A stretch of 64,000 bases of DNA from Nostoc sp. T09 (lineage in GTDB: Bacteria; Cyanobacteriota; Cyanobacteriia; Cyanobacteriales; Nostocaceae). The position numbers were made by a program, and so were the translations under genes. Positions 27,957-37,956 of the stretch are shown here, piece after piece. Numbering within the stretch: position 1 is the first letter of the stretch; each line of letters starts with the position of its first letter. Location: positions 1 through 64,000 of the forward strand of contig NZ_MTAV01000047.1 of the NCBI RefSeq assembly GCF_002154695.1, in the 5' to 3' direction. The notes below the pieces were generated by a model. It was not told the DNA's origin, ran no database searches, and worked only from the letters and a program-made list of their open reading frames with translations.

Positions 27957-29791
27957 AGTTCAGCAAAATACTTTTGGAGTAGTGGGTAAATAAAACGATA
28001 AGATCCACCTACTCTTTCCATCAGCTGCTTTTGCCTAGTATGTTCAAGAAAATAACCATAATTCCAAGGAATATATTCATCATGAAAAAGAATAATGCGT
28101 AATACAAAATGTTGAATGCAAGCAATACCTGGAACAAAACCACCAATAAGTACACCTGCTAATCCAAAAAATTTTGCAAATTTCAAGCATAGACTAGGCT
28201 TGATAATTAAACCGATCAACCAGCCAGTTAGACCCAAAAATAAACCAAATACTATAGCAAAAATTATAGCGAATTTTGCTGATCTTTTAATACCTTCATT
28301 TATAGATAACTTATTATCTATATTATCTGAGCCTCCTAATTGCCTTACAAAAGCTCCAAGTGGTATTCCAACTAATCCCCCAACTAATCCATTCATTAAT
28401 AGGGCTTTAAAGTGTTCTAATTTAAACAATAAATTCATTTGATAATTATTTCTAGTATCAATATTTGTGACGTTAGAGATTGTCCCAAAAATTATACCTT
28501 CACTTAGACCGACACATCGTAACCCATCTTTCCAGCTTTGCTCTCTAGATTTCATAGTAGGCCATTTAAAAACCTCAACTGGACTAATTTCTCTAAAACT
28601 AATAATTAGCGCACCTATCAAAGCACCAAATACTATACCTAATACACTGTGATGCAATATACTTCTCAGTCCCTGAACTAAACCACTGAGCAGTCCAATA
28701 ATTAGCCCAACCATTAATCCTACTGCAATACCATATTTTAATCTTTCAGATCTATCTTGCAACCAAGTAGGCTGCATATCTTCAATCGAAAAATAAATAT
28801 TAGAATCTTGAGTTAATCTTTTAGCCAACCAGATTAACATATATTTAGCTTTTTCTTCAGTTAGTTGCTGACCTGGAGATTCTGAATTTATTTCTTCTAC
28901 TAGAAATTTTAATTTCTGGCTGACATAGTCCCTAAACAATGCTCTACTTATTTCTAGTTCTGAATTAAAATTTTTATATTTAGTAATTGCTATTTCCTGA
29001 ACTATATATATCGAAATTAAAAAACTCAACATCAAAGGTGAGTTTTTTATCAAATTTAATAATTGAGTGCTTTGTCCAATAATATCTACTATTTCTTGGC
29101 ATCCTACTTTTATCAAATATTTTTCAATTTGTATTTGCTGCAAAGGTTGTAAATAGACTGCACCATTGAGATGAAGCTTTGAAGAAAAATCTATTTTTTC
29201 ATATGCCAGTCTACGGCTGCATACAACTAAGTGCTTTGGTTTATATTCTCCTTGAATAAAAATATTGATTGCCTTTACACAGCGTTGCTGATTTAGTGGT
29301 TGCATTTCATCTAGACCATCAAGTAAAAGCAACAGTTTTTGATTTTTAATCCACTGTAATCCAGTTTCTACAGCAACGCCATAAATCCTATTTAGTTCAT
29401 TTAGCAGCCATTTAAGGAAGCTTTTTTCATATTGTTTATCGGCTTTTCTTTCTTTACTTCCTTTCCAAGATGACAGTTCAAAATAAGCTGGTATAGGATA
29501 ACTAGAATCACCTTTAGCACGAATAATTAGTTCACTAGCCAATTGCATTAAAGTTGTGGTTTTTCCAGATCCTGGCTCACCCAAAATTAACAACCAACCT
29601 GCAATATCTGCCCGATCAAAAACTGTTACAATATTCACGTCTTCAGGCAGCTTACGCTTGTGCCTATAGCTTCCTTTATAATCCTCATCTCCAAGTGGTC
29701 GAACCTGGTCTGGTTGTTCTTCCATTGGCAAATTTATTGACTCATTATTATATAACAAATTGATCTTATGACGTGCGACTTTTGCAGTCAT
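27935..29791 (-). CDS. NACHT-family STAND NTPase with hydrophobic C-terminal domain
   Basis: The NTPase domain begins near residue 65: Walker A GEPGSGKTTTL, Walker B LLLLDGLDEM and the sensor-like VVCSRR. A helical NACHT-associated region follows. Instead of WD40 or TPR sensor repeats, residues about 360-570 hold several Gly-rich membrane segments (VGLMVGLIIGLLSGLVQGL, GIVFGALIGALII, AIIFAIVFGLFLGLTGWLIGL). The end, GGSYRFIYPLLQKYFAEL, is a tail found in many Nostoc NACHT proteins. Such proteins act in signalling, antiphage defence or programmed death; a membrane-acting effector is plausible here. A small gene 50 bases upstream is probably its partner. The C-terminus abuts a truncated Uma2 gene. 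Confidence 0.85.
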   Translation of the reverse strand: MTAKVARHKINLLYNNESINLPMEEQPDQVRPLGDEDYKGSYRHKRKLPEDVNIVTVFDRADIAGWLLILGEPGSGKTTTLMQLASELIIRAKGDSSYPIPAYFELSSWKGSKERKADKQYEKSFLKWLLNELNRIYGVAVETGLQWIKNQKLLLLLDGLDEMQPLNQQRCVKAINIFIQGEYKPKHLVVCSRRLAYEKIDFSSKLHLNGAVYLQPLQQIQIEKYLIKVGCQEIVDIIGQSTQLLNLIKNSPLMLSFLISIYIVQEIAITKYKNFNSELEISRALFRDYVSQKLKFLVEEINSESPGQQLTEEKAKYMLIWLAKRLTQDSNIYFSIEDMQPTWLQDRSERLKYGIAVGLMVGLIIGLLSGLVQGLRSILHHSVLGIVFGALIGALIISFREISPVEVFKWPTMKSREQSWKDGLRCVGLSEGIIFGTISNVTNIDTRNNYQMNLLFKLEHFKALLMNGLVGGLVGIPLGAFVRQLGGSDNIDNKLSINEGIKRSAKFAIIFAIVFGLFLGLTGWLIGLIIKPSLCLKFAKFFGLAGVLIGGFVPGIACIQHFVLRIILFHDEYIPWNYGYFLEHTRQKQLMERVGGSYRFIYPLLQKYFAELQLIKRW

Positions 29792-29841
29792 CTGTTTTAA
29801 TACTTCACTCCGCTTACCTTCTTGATTTGTTTTTGGGCTAA

Positions 29842-30348
29842 TTAGTTTTTTTTTAGCGCACCTTTAAATAGTGTTTTGATAGGCTGAAATGCTCTTCTTA
29901 ATGAACTTTCTGTATCCAGTTCTAACTCGTAAGACAAAATTCCAGGTATGAGAGGCAAAGCTAACTTCGCTTTAGCCATAGCAGGTGTTCCTGGTTGGTT
30001 TAGTTTATCTCGAATTTCCAGTAGTAACTCCATGAAGTCATCAGGATAGTTCACATTCAGCTTTTTCTTAATCAGTTCAACTTCCCGCACAACTTGAACA
30101 ATACTATTACGTGCATCTACTTCTTCCACACTACACAATTGTGCCTCTTGAGCCAGGAGATTCCAGTACTCAACCTCATACTTACGGAGTTCTGGTAAAA
30201 TCTGTTCCCGAATACGTTGTTTGATTGCAGTTTTGTCAAAGGTGTTTGTCGTCATGGCGAGATCCATTTCCGCTTCACCAAGTGTCTCATATCGCAACTG
30301 TAAGATTTTTTCTAATTGAGTCAATCTGCTGCTTGGAGACATTCGCAC
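29842..30348 (-). CDS. Small partner of the NACHT NTPase (effector-associated-like)
   Basis: The 168 residues have an N-terminal coiled-coil region (LTQLEKILQLRYETLGEAE through KQRIREQILPELRKYEVEYW) and a C-terminal part with LALPLIPGILSYELELD and SSLRRAFQPIKTLF. Both pieces recall segments fused to NACHT or WD40 proteins in filamentous cyanobacteria, from memory. It has no enzyme motif. It lies 50 bases upstream of the NACHT gene on the same strand, so the pair is likely one transcription unit with split adaptor and NTPase. Function is inferred from context. Confidence 0.65.
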   Translation of the reverse strand: MRMSPSSRLTQLEKILQLRYETLGEAEMDLAMTTNTFDKTAIKQRIREQILPELRKYEVEYWNLLAQEAQLCSVEEVDARNSIVQVVREVELIKKKLNVNYPDDFMELLLEIRDKLNQPGTPAMAKAKLALPLIPGILSYELELDTESSLRRAFQPIKTLFKGALKKN

Positions 30349-30758
30349 CTAACTCCTACAAAATTAAATTATTATCGTTTTTAAAAGTAGGGGTAAATAG
30401 CAGTTTTACAGTAATTTACGCTAAGGGTAAAACTCTTACTGACCAATCATTCGGTAAATCGCTATTGTTTGCGCTCATTTACCCCAAAGTGAAAACTTTA
30501 TTGTTATTTTATCGGTAATATCACTTAAATCTGTTTTGGTTTCGTTTTTTGTAACAAATAAAGAGAGTAGGGGACTTTTTAAAAGGCTGATTTTAGCTTT
30601 GTTTTGACAGCCAGAGCCGACTTAGCAAGAAAGTTTCTCGCTAATAGCTTCTACAATGCTGTTGTTTCATGGCTCTCAAGTAACACCCTCAACAGCTTCT
30701 GATACTAATTTGAAGAATGATCACTACAGATGTAGCGACTATCACATTATTTTTTTGA
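30349..30758. other. Gene-less AT-rich region upstream of the NACHT pair
   Basis: No coding frame of credible composition is seen. It contains AT-rich tracts with several TTTACxxTAA-like words (for example around 30390-30500) and probably the promoter of the NACHT operon; no specific site can be supported. Confidence 0.4.
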
Positions 30759-30949
30759 ATTAACGGGACTTAGGCAAAAAACACCAATCAAATAGCCTCA
30801 AACATATATTTCAATTGGCTTTGACATCGTTTTGATTGGTTTGTTGGTATATCTGGATTTCAGAGGTTTTTAGACATTTGGTATATTTCCCTGACCCCGC
30901 GAGGGCTTGAGACTTATTTCTTTCTCAAAAATGTTTAAGTCCCGTTAAT
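30759..30949. mobile_element. MITE with perfect 14-bp terminal inverted repeats
   Basis: Ends are ATTAACGGGACTTA at 30759-30772 and its exact reverse complement at 30936-30949. The 191-bp interior has no coding frame. It lies between the NACHT pair and the secA terminator. Confidence 0.85.
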
Positions 30950-30994
30950 ATTAGTAGTTTTTACCTGTTTAATTTAGGTATATCCTTTAAAAGC

Positions 30995-31043
30995 AAAAAG
31001 CAGTCAAGAAGTCTGAAAAAGTTAGACTTCTTGACTGCTTTTT
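30995..31043 (-). terminator. Strong secA terminator hairpin
   Basis: A perfect 20-bp stem (30995-31014 with 31024-31043) and 9-base loop. The arms begin with an A-run and end with a T-run, so it could stop transcription from either side. It follows the secA stop by about 63 bases. Confidence 0.9.
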
Positions 31044-31106
31044 CTATATGTATCCGCTATTTTACAGGCTGGTTACATCAGATATTCAACATCTGCTGCT
31101 TCAGTG

Positions 31107-33899
31107 TCAAACCATTTCTGATGATGTTTGCACTACTGGCTGCGGCTGCGGCTGGAACATGAACAGGGAGTAAACTACATCTCGGCGGATGTTGACCATC
31201 ATATCCAAGAAGAGTTCGTAACCTTCGCTCTTGTACTCAATCAGCGGGTCTTTTTGACCGTAACCACGCAATCCTACTGATTCACGCAAGGCATCCATTT
31301 GTTGCAGGTGTTCCCGCCACAAAGTATCAATCCGTTGCAAGATAAAGAAGCGTTCGGCTTGCCGCATTAATCCAGGCTGAATTTGATCGATCTGGGCTTC
31401 CTTGATGTCATAGGCAATTCTTACCTGTTCATGAAGGAAGGCTTTAATCTCGGCTACTGCCATATCTTCTAACTGATTTGCCTGCATGTCTCCCAACAGA
31501 TAGACAAATTCTTTGACTTTATCCACCAACTTTTCTAGTTCCCACTCTTCTGAGGGTAGATCTACGTTGATGTAGTAGTCAACGATCTCATCCATCGTTT
31601 TTTCGGCGTAGGTAATTACCTGCTCTTTCAAGTCCTGACCTTCTAGCACCCGGCGGCGTTCGGCGTAGATAGCGCGACGCTGATTGTTCATCACTTCGTC
31701 GTACTCAAACACCTGCTTACGGATGTCGTAGTAGTAGGTTTCAACTTTTTTCTGTGCGCCTTCCAAACTGCGGGTAAGCATCCCCGATTCGATGGGCATA
31801 TCTTCTTCAACGTTGAAGGCATTCATTAACCCAGCAACGCGATCGCCACCAAAAATCCGTAGTAAGTTATCCTCTAAACTTAGGAAGAATCTCGTTGAAC
31901 CAGGGTCGCCTTGTCGTCCAGCCCGTCCGCGTAATTGGTTGTCAATCCGTCGCGATTCGTGGCGTTCTGTACCAATAACGTGCAAACCGCCTAATTCTAC
32001 TACTTCTTCGTGTTCGCGAGTGGTGAATTGTTCGTATTCCTGCTTGATCTGTTTATAAGCTGCCCGCAATCTTTGAATTACAGGGTCATCAATGGGGCCT
32101 TTTTCGGCTGCTACAGCTATTTTTTCTTCTGCTTCTAATTCGGGTAAACTACGTTCGCCATACTCACGCACCGCCAATTCCACTGCTTCTTTCAATTGTT
32201 GCTCTGTCTGTTTGGTCAACTGAGTGGGGAAAATTTCTGGCGAAGCTTTCCAAGTTTTCACTTTTTTGCCAGGGACAAAGCCTTGACCACCACTAGTTCC
32301 AGTTGGCAGGCCAGCAGCTCTTTGGATACCAAAAGTATCCTCATCTTCTGGCTGGACAATCCGAGGCATAAAATATTCCCGCAATTTTAGACGGGCCATG
32401 TATTCTGAGTTACCACCGAGGATGATATCAGTACCTCTACCAGCCATGTTCGTGGCGATGGTTACAGCGCCTCTGCGTCCTGCTTGAGCGACAATCTCTG
32501 CCTCACGTTCTACGTTTTCTGGTCGGGCGTTGAGCAACTCGTGGGGAATCTCCATCTCCTTGAGCAACTCGCTCAGATACTCAGATTTTTCCACACTTGT
32601 GGTGCCCACCAGCACAGGTCTGCCCAGTTCATGCATTTCTGCACATTCGCGCGCGATCGCCTTCCATTTGCCTGGTTCTGTCTTAAAGACCATATCAGAC
32701 AGGTCTTGGCGTCTTCTGATTTGGTTGGTGGGAATTATCGTTACTTCAAGTTTGTAAATTTTTTCAAACTCTGCTTCTTCTGTTTTTGCTGTTCCCGTCA
32801 TCCCACCCAATTTGGGATAGAGCAAGAACAAGTTTTGATAGGTAATCGTCGCGAGAGTTTGAGTTTCTGGCTGAATTTCTACGTGTTCTTTGGCTTCAAT
32901 TGCCTGGTGTAGCCCATCACTCCAACGTCTTCCTGGGAGCACTCGACCAGTAAATTCATCTACAATCACCACTTCTCCGTTGCGGACGATGTAGTTTACG
33001 TCCTTGAGGAAGAGTTCTTTAGCTTTAATCGCATTGAACACAAAATGCGCCCAAGGATCTTCTGGGTCAAATAAATCTGTTACACCCAAAAGCTCTTCCG
33101 CTTCTGCAAAGCCTTCATCTGTTAACAGTACGTTACGAGCTTTTTCATCCACCTCGTAATGCTCATCTTTTTTCAAAGTGAATGCGATTTCGGCAGCTTG
33201 CAGATATTTTTCTGTCGGTCTTTCTACCTGTCCTGAAATAATTAGCGGTGTCCGCGCCTCATCAACTAAAATTGAGTCTACTTCGTCTATGACGCAGTAA
33301 TTAAATGGGCGTTGCACCACATCTGCCATTGATGTGGCCATATTATCCCGCAGGTAATCAAAACCGACCTCGCTATTAGTAACATAAGTAATATCACAGT
33401 CGTAATTTTTCTGGCGTTCACTGGGAATCATGCTCGCCTGAATTAGCCCCACGCTCAATCCCAAGAAACGATGCACCTGTCCCATCCATTCCGCGTCCCG
33501 ACGAGCCAGGTAATCGTTTACGGTAACAACGTGTACACCTTTACCAGTCAAGGCATTTAGATAACTCGGCAATGTCGCAACTAGGGTTTTACCTTCCCCT
33601 GTCTTCATTTCAGCGATTTGCCCAGTGTGCAGAATAATACCACCCAACATCTGTACATCAAAGTGCCGCAAGCCTAAGACTCGCCTTCCTGCTTCCCGAA
33701 CTACTGCAAAAGCTTCCGGCAGGATATCATCTAAGGTTTCACCTTTGGCAAGCCGCTGTTTAAACTCTCCTGTTTTGCCTTTTAACTCCTCATCGGAAAG
33801 AGCTTTAATTTCGTCCTCTAAGAGGTTAATTTCCGTAGTGTAAGGTTGGTATTTTTTAAGTTTACGAGCGTTGGGATCGCCCAACAAGTTCTTTAGCAT
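31107..33899 (-). CDS. secA: Preprotein translocase ATPase SecA
   Basis: SecA drives protein export through SecYEG at the cytoplasmic and thylakoid membranes. The 930 residues show Walker [12 protein letters not shown], the [16 protein letters not shown]-like box, the preprotein-binding domain, the second motor domain with [19 protein letters not shown] and [11 protein letters not shown], and the helical scaffold and wing. A cyanobacteria-typical insertion lies at about residues 530-600. The C-terminal zinc-binding Cys motif of E. coli SecA is missing; the chain ends in a Pro/Gln tail. A group II intron lies 182 bases upstream in the same orientation. Confidence 0.98.
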   Translation of the reverse strand: MLKNLLGDPNARKLKKYQPYTTEINLLEDEIKALSDEELKGKTGEFKQRLAKGETLDDILPEAFAVVREAGRRVLGLRHFDVQMLGGIILHTGQIAEMKTGEGKTLVATLPSYLNALTGKGVHVVTVNDYLARRDAEWMGQVHRFLGLSVGLIQASMIPSERQKNYDCDITYVTNSEVGFDYLRDNMATSMADVVQRPFNYCVIDEVDSILVDEARTPLIISGQVERPTEKYLQAAEIAFTLKKDEHYEVDEKARNVLLTDEGFAEAEELLGVTDLFDPEDPWAHFVFNAIKAKELFLKDVNYIVRNGEVVIVDEFTGRVLPGRRWSDGLHQAIEAKEHVEIQPETQTLATITYQNLFLLYPKLGGMTGTAKTEEAEFEKIYKLEVTIIPTNQIRRRQDLSDMVFKTEPGKWKAIARECAEMHELGRPVLVGTTSVEKSEYLSELLKEMEIPHELLNARPENVEREAEIVAQAGRRGAVTIATNMAGRGTDIILGGNSEYMARLKLREYFMPRIVQPEDEDTFGIQRAAGLPTGTSGGQGFVPGKKVKTWKASPEIFPTQLTKQTEQQLKEAVELAVREYGERSLPELEAEEKIAVAAEKGPIDDPVIQRLRAAYKQIKQEYEQFTTREHEEVVELGGLHVIGTERHESRRIDNQLRGRAGRQGDPGSTRFFLSLEDNLLRIFGGDRVAGLMNAFNVEEDMPIESGMLTRSLEGAQKKVETYYYDIRKQVFEYDEVMNNQRRAIYAERRRVLEGQDLKEQVITYAEKTMDEIVDYYINVDLPSEEWELEKLVDKVKEFVYLLGDMQANQLEDMAVAEIKAFLHEQVRIAYDIKEAQIDQIQPGLMRQAERFFILQRIDTLWREHLQQMDALRESVGLRGYGQKDPLIEYKSEGYELFLDMMVNIRRDVVYSLFMFQPQPQPVVQTSSEMV

Positions 33900-34122
33900 G
33901 GCAGGTTATGGCACTAAATAAAGGGGGATGGAAATTAAAGTTTCGGCATAGATTATAAAAATTTAACCCAACCCAGCCCTCTTGGTTGTTGATGGGTATG
34001 AAATGAAAATTAACTCACAAACAGCAAAAAGGCTGGCCAATCAGTTTACTAAATGATTGGTTTTATTTCATATCTTATGTTGTCGGGTAAGGCAGGGGCA
34101 TTTCTGCCCCTTTCCCCCCTAA

Positions 34123-34156
34123 GAACCGTGCTTACAAGTTTCCAAGTACACGGCTC
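34123..34156 (-). ncRNA. Group II intron domain V
   Basis: The catalytic hairpin of the intron: lower stem GAGCCG with CGGUUC, internal bulge, and a GAAA-capped upper stem. Its 34-nt size and position just upstream of domain VI are canonical, arguing that the intron may still be splicing-competent. Confidence 0.85.
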
Positions 34157-34170
34157 AAGCAAGTCAATAG

Positions 34171-35931
34171 CTACCATATTAATACTTCCTCTGATTGGGA
34201 GGAGTGTTTCGTATGGTTGGAATGGATTTGTTGATGGCAGTAGTAATGCACCAATTGTAGATTGGCAAGATTATTTTTGCCGTTCTGGTGTCGGGGGGTG
34301 ATGTGGTGTCGGTGAAGAGTTTCACCATTAAATAGGGATTCATGACACACTGGGCAGAGATAGTCTTGTTTTTTTGCTATCTTTTGGTTGCTGGGTTCTA
34401 GAGTTTGGGATTTACTCTTCTCTCTTTCAACCCAGTATTGCCTTAGTTCCGGGTCATCGGGTGAGGATGTACCTTTTACTAGGGTGTGTCTTTTAATATT
34501 GAACCAATTAAATTTCAACAGGTGTTTATTGGATGCTTTGTCACCAAATACCCAATTGTCCATCCTGTCTAGGTTCAATCTTCCCCAGTATCTTTTCTCC
34601 CGCCACTTGTCTGATTTATTTGGGTGCATTCTTTTGGTGTATCTTCTTTCCCTGATATACATCCAGTGGTCAAGACTACTGAATGCTTCTGTGGACACCC
34701 CTATGCGGAGATAATTAGCTATTCCCCTGATAATGGGGTTTAGTTTGTCTACCAGGTAATCAACGCTCTGGCTTTTATTTTCCAGCCATACATACCTGAT
34801 TTTGTTCCGCACATTCTGCATGGTTTGTTTACTGGGTTTTATCAGTAACTTAAATCCTGTCAGGGTGTTGGATACGGGGTATTGTCTGACGTTAAAACCA
34901 AGAAAATCGAAGCCTTGTGTAAGGTGGACGATTTTTGTTTTCTCATCAGAGAGGGCAAGACCTCTGTCTTTCATCCATTTATTTAGGATGGTTACTGACT
35001 TTTCTGCATCTTCTTTAGTTTCGCAGAATACTACAAAGTCATCAGCATATCGGACAATAGCGCGTTTACCTGTTAGTTCGCCTCTATTATTGTGTTTTAT
35101 GCCTAGAGCTTTTTCCAGTCCATGCAGGGCTATATTGGCTAAAAGTGGACTGATGATTCCGCCTTGGGGAGTTCCAGTTTCGGTTTCATAAAAAGTCCCT
35201 TTATCCACGTATCCCGCCTTTAACCATAAGTTGATTAATTTCCTTGCTGGGAAATTACCTATGATTTTAATTAGGGGTTCATGGGCAATGTTATCAAAAC
35301 AACCCTTTATATCCGCATCAACTACCCACTTTTTCGTCTTATTGGGACGCGCAATGTTGTATATTTTTCCTATTGCGTCGTGGGCACTTCTACCGGGTCG
35401 AAAACCGTAGCTACTGCCTTCAAATTTGGATTCCCAGTAGGGTTCCAATGCGTTTTTTACAATCGCCTGTAGGCATCGGTCTATTATGCTTGGTATTCCA
35501 AGGGGTCGTTTCTTGCCATTAGCCTTGGGGATATACACCCTCCGGGTAGGGTAGGGTTTCCAGGGGATGAATTTTGTTAGTATATCTACTAATAATCCTC
35601 TGGCTGCTGGTGTTTTTATCACCAATTTATCCACACCTGGAGTGTTTTTGCCCTGGTTGATTTGCGTCACTCTTCTTACCGAGATAAGGATGTTTGAGTA
35701 GCTTCGCATTAACAACCTTTGCAGATTGCGAACCAGTTTCAACTTCCCAGACCTTGTAGCCTTGAATATTCTTAGTCTCAATCGCCTGACTACTTTATTG
35801 ACTTTGCGCCAATTGACACAATTCCATTGGGTAGTTCTCTCAGTTACGTTCGCATTCCTTACGGACTGCATCCAACTTTTCCTTTTGAGTTCGGTAATTT
35901 TACATCGGTATTCAAGAGACTCACCTGCCAT
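34171..35931 (-). CDS. ltrA: Group II intron reverse transcriptase/maturase with HNH endonuclease
   Basis: The 586-residue protein has the N-terminal maturase-type domain, RT blocks with PKANGKKRPLGIPSIIDR, GFRPGRSAHDA, TGTPQGGIISPLLANI and the active-site YADD, then the X (maturase) domain, and a C-terminal HNH domain (CPVCHE, HRHHITPRHQNG, HQQIH). All catalytic motifs are intact with no stop codons, so it should support splicing and retrohoming. It is encoded within domain IV of the intron. The exact start is uncertain; the ATG at 35931 gives a normal family length. Confidence 0.93.
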   Translation of the reverse strand: MAGESLEYRCKITELKRKSWMQSVRNANVTERTTQWNCVNWRKVNKVVRRLRLRIFKATRSGKLKLVRNLQRLLMRSYSNILISVRRVTQINQGKNTPGVDKLVIKTPAARGLLVDILTKFIPWKPYPTRRVYIPKANGKKRPLGIPSIIDRCLQAIVKNALEPYWESKFEGSSYGFRPGRSAHDAIGKIYNIARPNKTKKWVVDADIKGCFDNIAHEPLIKIIGNFPARKLINLWLKAGYVDKGTFYETETGTPQGGIISPLLANIALHGLEKALGIKHNNRGELTGKRAIVRYADDFVVFCETKEDAEKSVTILNKWMKDRGLALSDEKTKIVHLTQGFDFLGFNVRQYPVSNTLTGFKLLIKPSKQTMQNVRNKIRYVWLENKSQSVDYLVDKLNPIIRGIANYLRIGVSTEAFSSLDHWMYIRERRYTKRMHPNKSDKWREKRYWGRLNLDRMDNWVFGDKASNKHLLKFNWFNIKRHTLVKGTSSPDDPELRQYWVEREKSKSQTLEPSNQKIAKKQDYLCPVCHESLFNGETLHRHHITPRHQNGKNNLANLQLVHYYCHQQIHSNHTKHSSQSEEVLIW

Positions 35932-36706
35932 ACGTCAGCACCCTTTCGGGTTGGGTATTACCCTATCTGTCCGGTTATTTATTCCCGTTGCCTTTCGGAT
36001 GACAGCATTCGCTTTTTATGGCATCCTTTTCCCACTGGGAAATTCGGGTTGGATTACTCCTTTGCTTACTAGTGCCATAGGTCTAGGCTCTAGATCCCAT
36101 TGGGCTTACTTCGTTCCACACGTATGAGATGCGATTGGATTAGGTACTCTCTATATTCCGGGGAATTTGGTGTCCTAGCATTGACCAGTCCAGGGGTCAT
36201 TGCCTTTTGCCTAGCAAATAAGCGTTTCCTAGGTCTTTTCCCATCACTGTCGTTGTACCAATTGATTGGTTCTAGCCACTTACAACAGCCTGAATATAAC
36301 GGAACCTCAATGAGAGTTCATTTTCATTTACCTTACCAATCTTCCTCTTGCCTCCTCCCGAATGTGGTTATCAGGAACGGTTGGGCTTTTCTCTTTAGCT
36401 TTGAGATAAGGTAATTACTTACCTAACCCCTTTGAGATGAGGACAAGCGTTGGACACTCGCTTGTAAATATCCTTCGGAATCGGTGCATTAATCATGCTT
36501 TATTTAAAACCTTATCCAGTAGAGATATTTAACTCATTACGTGCGACATCGAATCGCACTGGACTTTATTCATAGTATCATTTCACCCCCAGCTGGGGCA
36601 GAGAACGCCGACCATGCTCAAGTAGCAATTTCCGCCATTTAGGGAGCAAGGGAGGCAGAGCAATACAAGCAAGTATATTCTTCCTTGTCTTACTGCCCTC
36701 ATCCCT

Positions 36707-37264
36707 TCACGGCGAGTTCTCCGATTCTGGACTCAAGCGACGAAAATTGTAGTCACTTGCGCTGGGATGACAGCTAACACAACTACTTATCTGAACAGGG
36801 CGTGGTAGCTTAACTTTTGGATGCAAAGCTTTGAAATAACGCGAGTTGTTGATGCGATAGGGTGTTTCTTCGTCTTTTCGTTGGGAACGGGAGAAAGTTT
36901 GGATATACTTCCAAACCAAGATGCGCGGTGGATCAACTAGAGGCTGTAGCTGTGCGCCGTAGTGCTGCGTGTCTTCCAAGAGATTTTTCCAAGTTTGGGT
37001 AGGTAAAACTGCTGGCGGTAAAGCTATATGACAAGTTGAGCAGTTTTCCAAATATAATTCCTGCCCCAGTTTATATTGGGCAGGCACTACATCAACGGTG
37101 CCAATTTCCGCGTTAGAGATAGCACCTTGGGCGTTGCTAGCTAGGGCTAAAAGCCAACCCATAGCCAGACTCCACACCAAAATTATCAACAGCAAACCGA
37201 AAGGTTGGCGTTTGAATTTGCTATCGCTTTTAGGGCGAGATCTACGCTTCACAAGATTTGACAT
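36707..37264 (-). CDS. Membrane-anchored diheme cytochrome c
   Basis: A basic N-terminus and one membrane helix (FGLLLIILVWSLAMGWLLAL) precede a periplasmic or lumenal domain with two CxxCH haem sites, CSTCH (about residue 94) and CVSCH (about 161). The spacing and PAVLPTQTWKNLLEDTQHYG fit the DHC family of diheme c-type cytochromes. The electron-transfer partner is unknown. The upstream end is preceded by AT-rich sequence, and the intron starts about 150 bases past its stop. Confidence 0.88.
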   Translation of the reverse strand: MSNLVKRRSRPKSDSKFKRQPFGLLLIILVWSLAMGWLLALASNAQGAISNAEIGTVDVVPAQYKLGQELYLENCSTCHIALPPAVLPTQTWKNLLEDTQHYGAQLQPLVDPPRILVWKYIQTFSRSQRKDEETPYRINNSRYFKALHPKVKLPRPVQISSCVSCHPSASDYNFRRLSPESENSP

Positions 37265-37479
37265 TCCTCACATTCCCAAATTCTTAGATCTAGCACTGAC
37301 ATCACTGACATTGAATTATCAGTAATTATTGTGCGACGCTCAAATTTTTGCTTATGTTCTCTCTGTATGAGAGATATAGATGATTGAGCAATCTGAGTTA
37401 CTGCTATTAGAAAAATAGCCATGCAATATCATCTTAAATCCTTCACCCTGTTTACTTTAATATTTTCTTTAATTTGTCC

Positions 37480-37912
37480 TCTAAGATTTTGCACATCGCT
37501 ACTCATACCGTATTTGTACCAGGACGCTAGAATGATTCTTATTTAATATTCAATACTGGTGAAAAGTTACTAATTCCTAAAATTGATAATTTAGAAGACT
37601 TAAGAGATCTACATTTAGTAATGCTATCTGCTTGTGACACAGTACTCGGTCAAACTGCAAAAGACGGTATAGAAATTACCGTGTTTTAGCTTTTATTTTC
37701 TCAACCAAGAAAAGCTCAAGCCCTGCGTCAAGCGTAACTAAGTTTGCTGCATAGCAACAATTCCTTAACCGTAAATGTTGATAGAGGTGGAATTAATGTT
37801 AAACCATTACCAGGCGCAGCTACAACACCAAAAAGGAAACTTACTGACTATACCCATCCATGATTATTGGGCATCGTTCATTTTGATTGGCAATGAGTGT
37901 AATTTAACTTAA
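37480..37912 (+). pseudogene. Decayed CHAT-domain (caspase-like) protease gene
   Basis: In one frame the translation gives SKILHIATHTVFVPGR, stop, NDSYLIFNTGEKLLIP, DLRDLHLVMLSACDTVLGQ, TAKDGIEITVF, stop, QPRKAQALRQA, stop, LSLLHSNN and VNVDRGGINVKPLPGAA. These are the His and Cys active-site blocks (HIATH, SACDT) and the C-terminus of cyanobacterial TPR-CHAT proteins. About 35 residues are deleted between DGIEI and KAQALRQA, and a frameshift follows THP before DYWASFILIG. An ORF from 37420 resembling a signal peptide may be the old 5' end. Three stops, a deletion and a frameshift make it dead. Confidence 0.8.
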
Positions 37913-37956
37913 ATCAAAAACTTTTCGTAGTGAGGACTGTAGTCCTCATGACAAAC

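Larger units (their letters stand above)
34082..36559 (-). mobile_element. Group II intron (complete, about 2.48 kb)
   Basis: The 5' end on the minus strand reads GTGCGATTCGATG, matching the GUGYG consensus. Domain V is at 34123-34156, exactly 34 nt, with arms GAGCCGU / ACGGUUC, a GAAA tetraloop and a bulge. A domain VI-like hairpin (AGGGGCA GAAA TGCCCCT) follows. The 3' end is inferred at ...CUUACCCGAC. The maturase gene sits in the domain IV position. The intron lies between the diheme cytochrome and secA genes, in the sense orientation of both. Boundaries are by consensus and could be off by a few bases. Confidence 0.85.
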
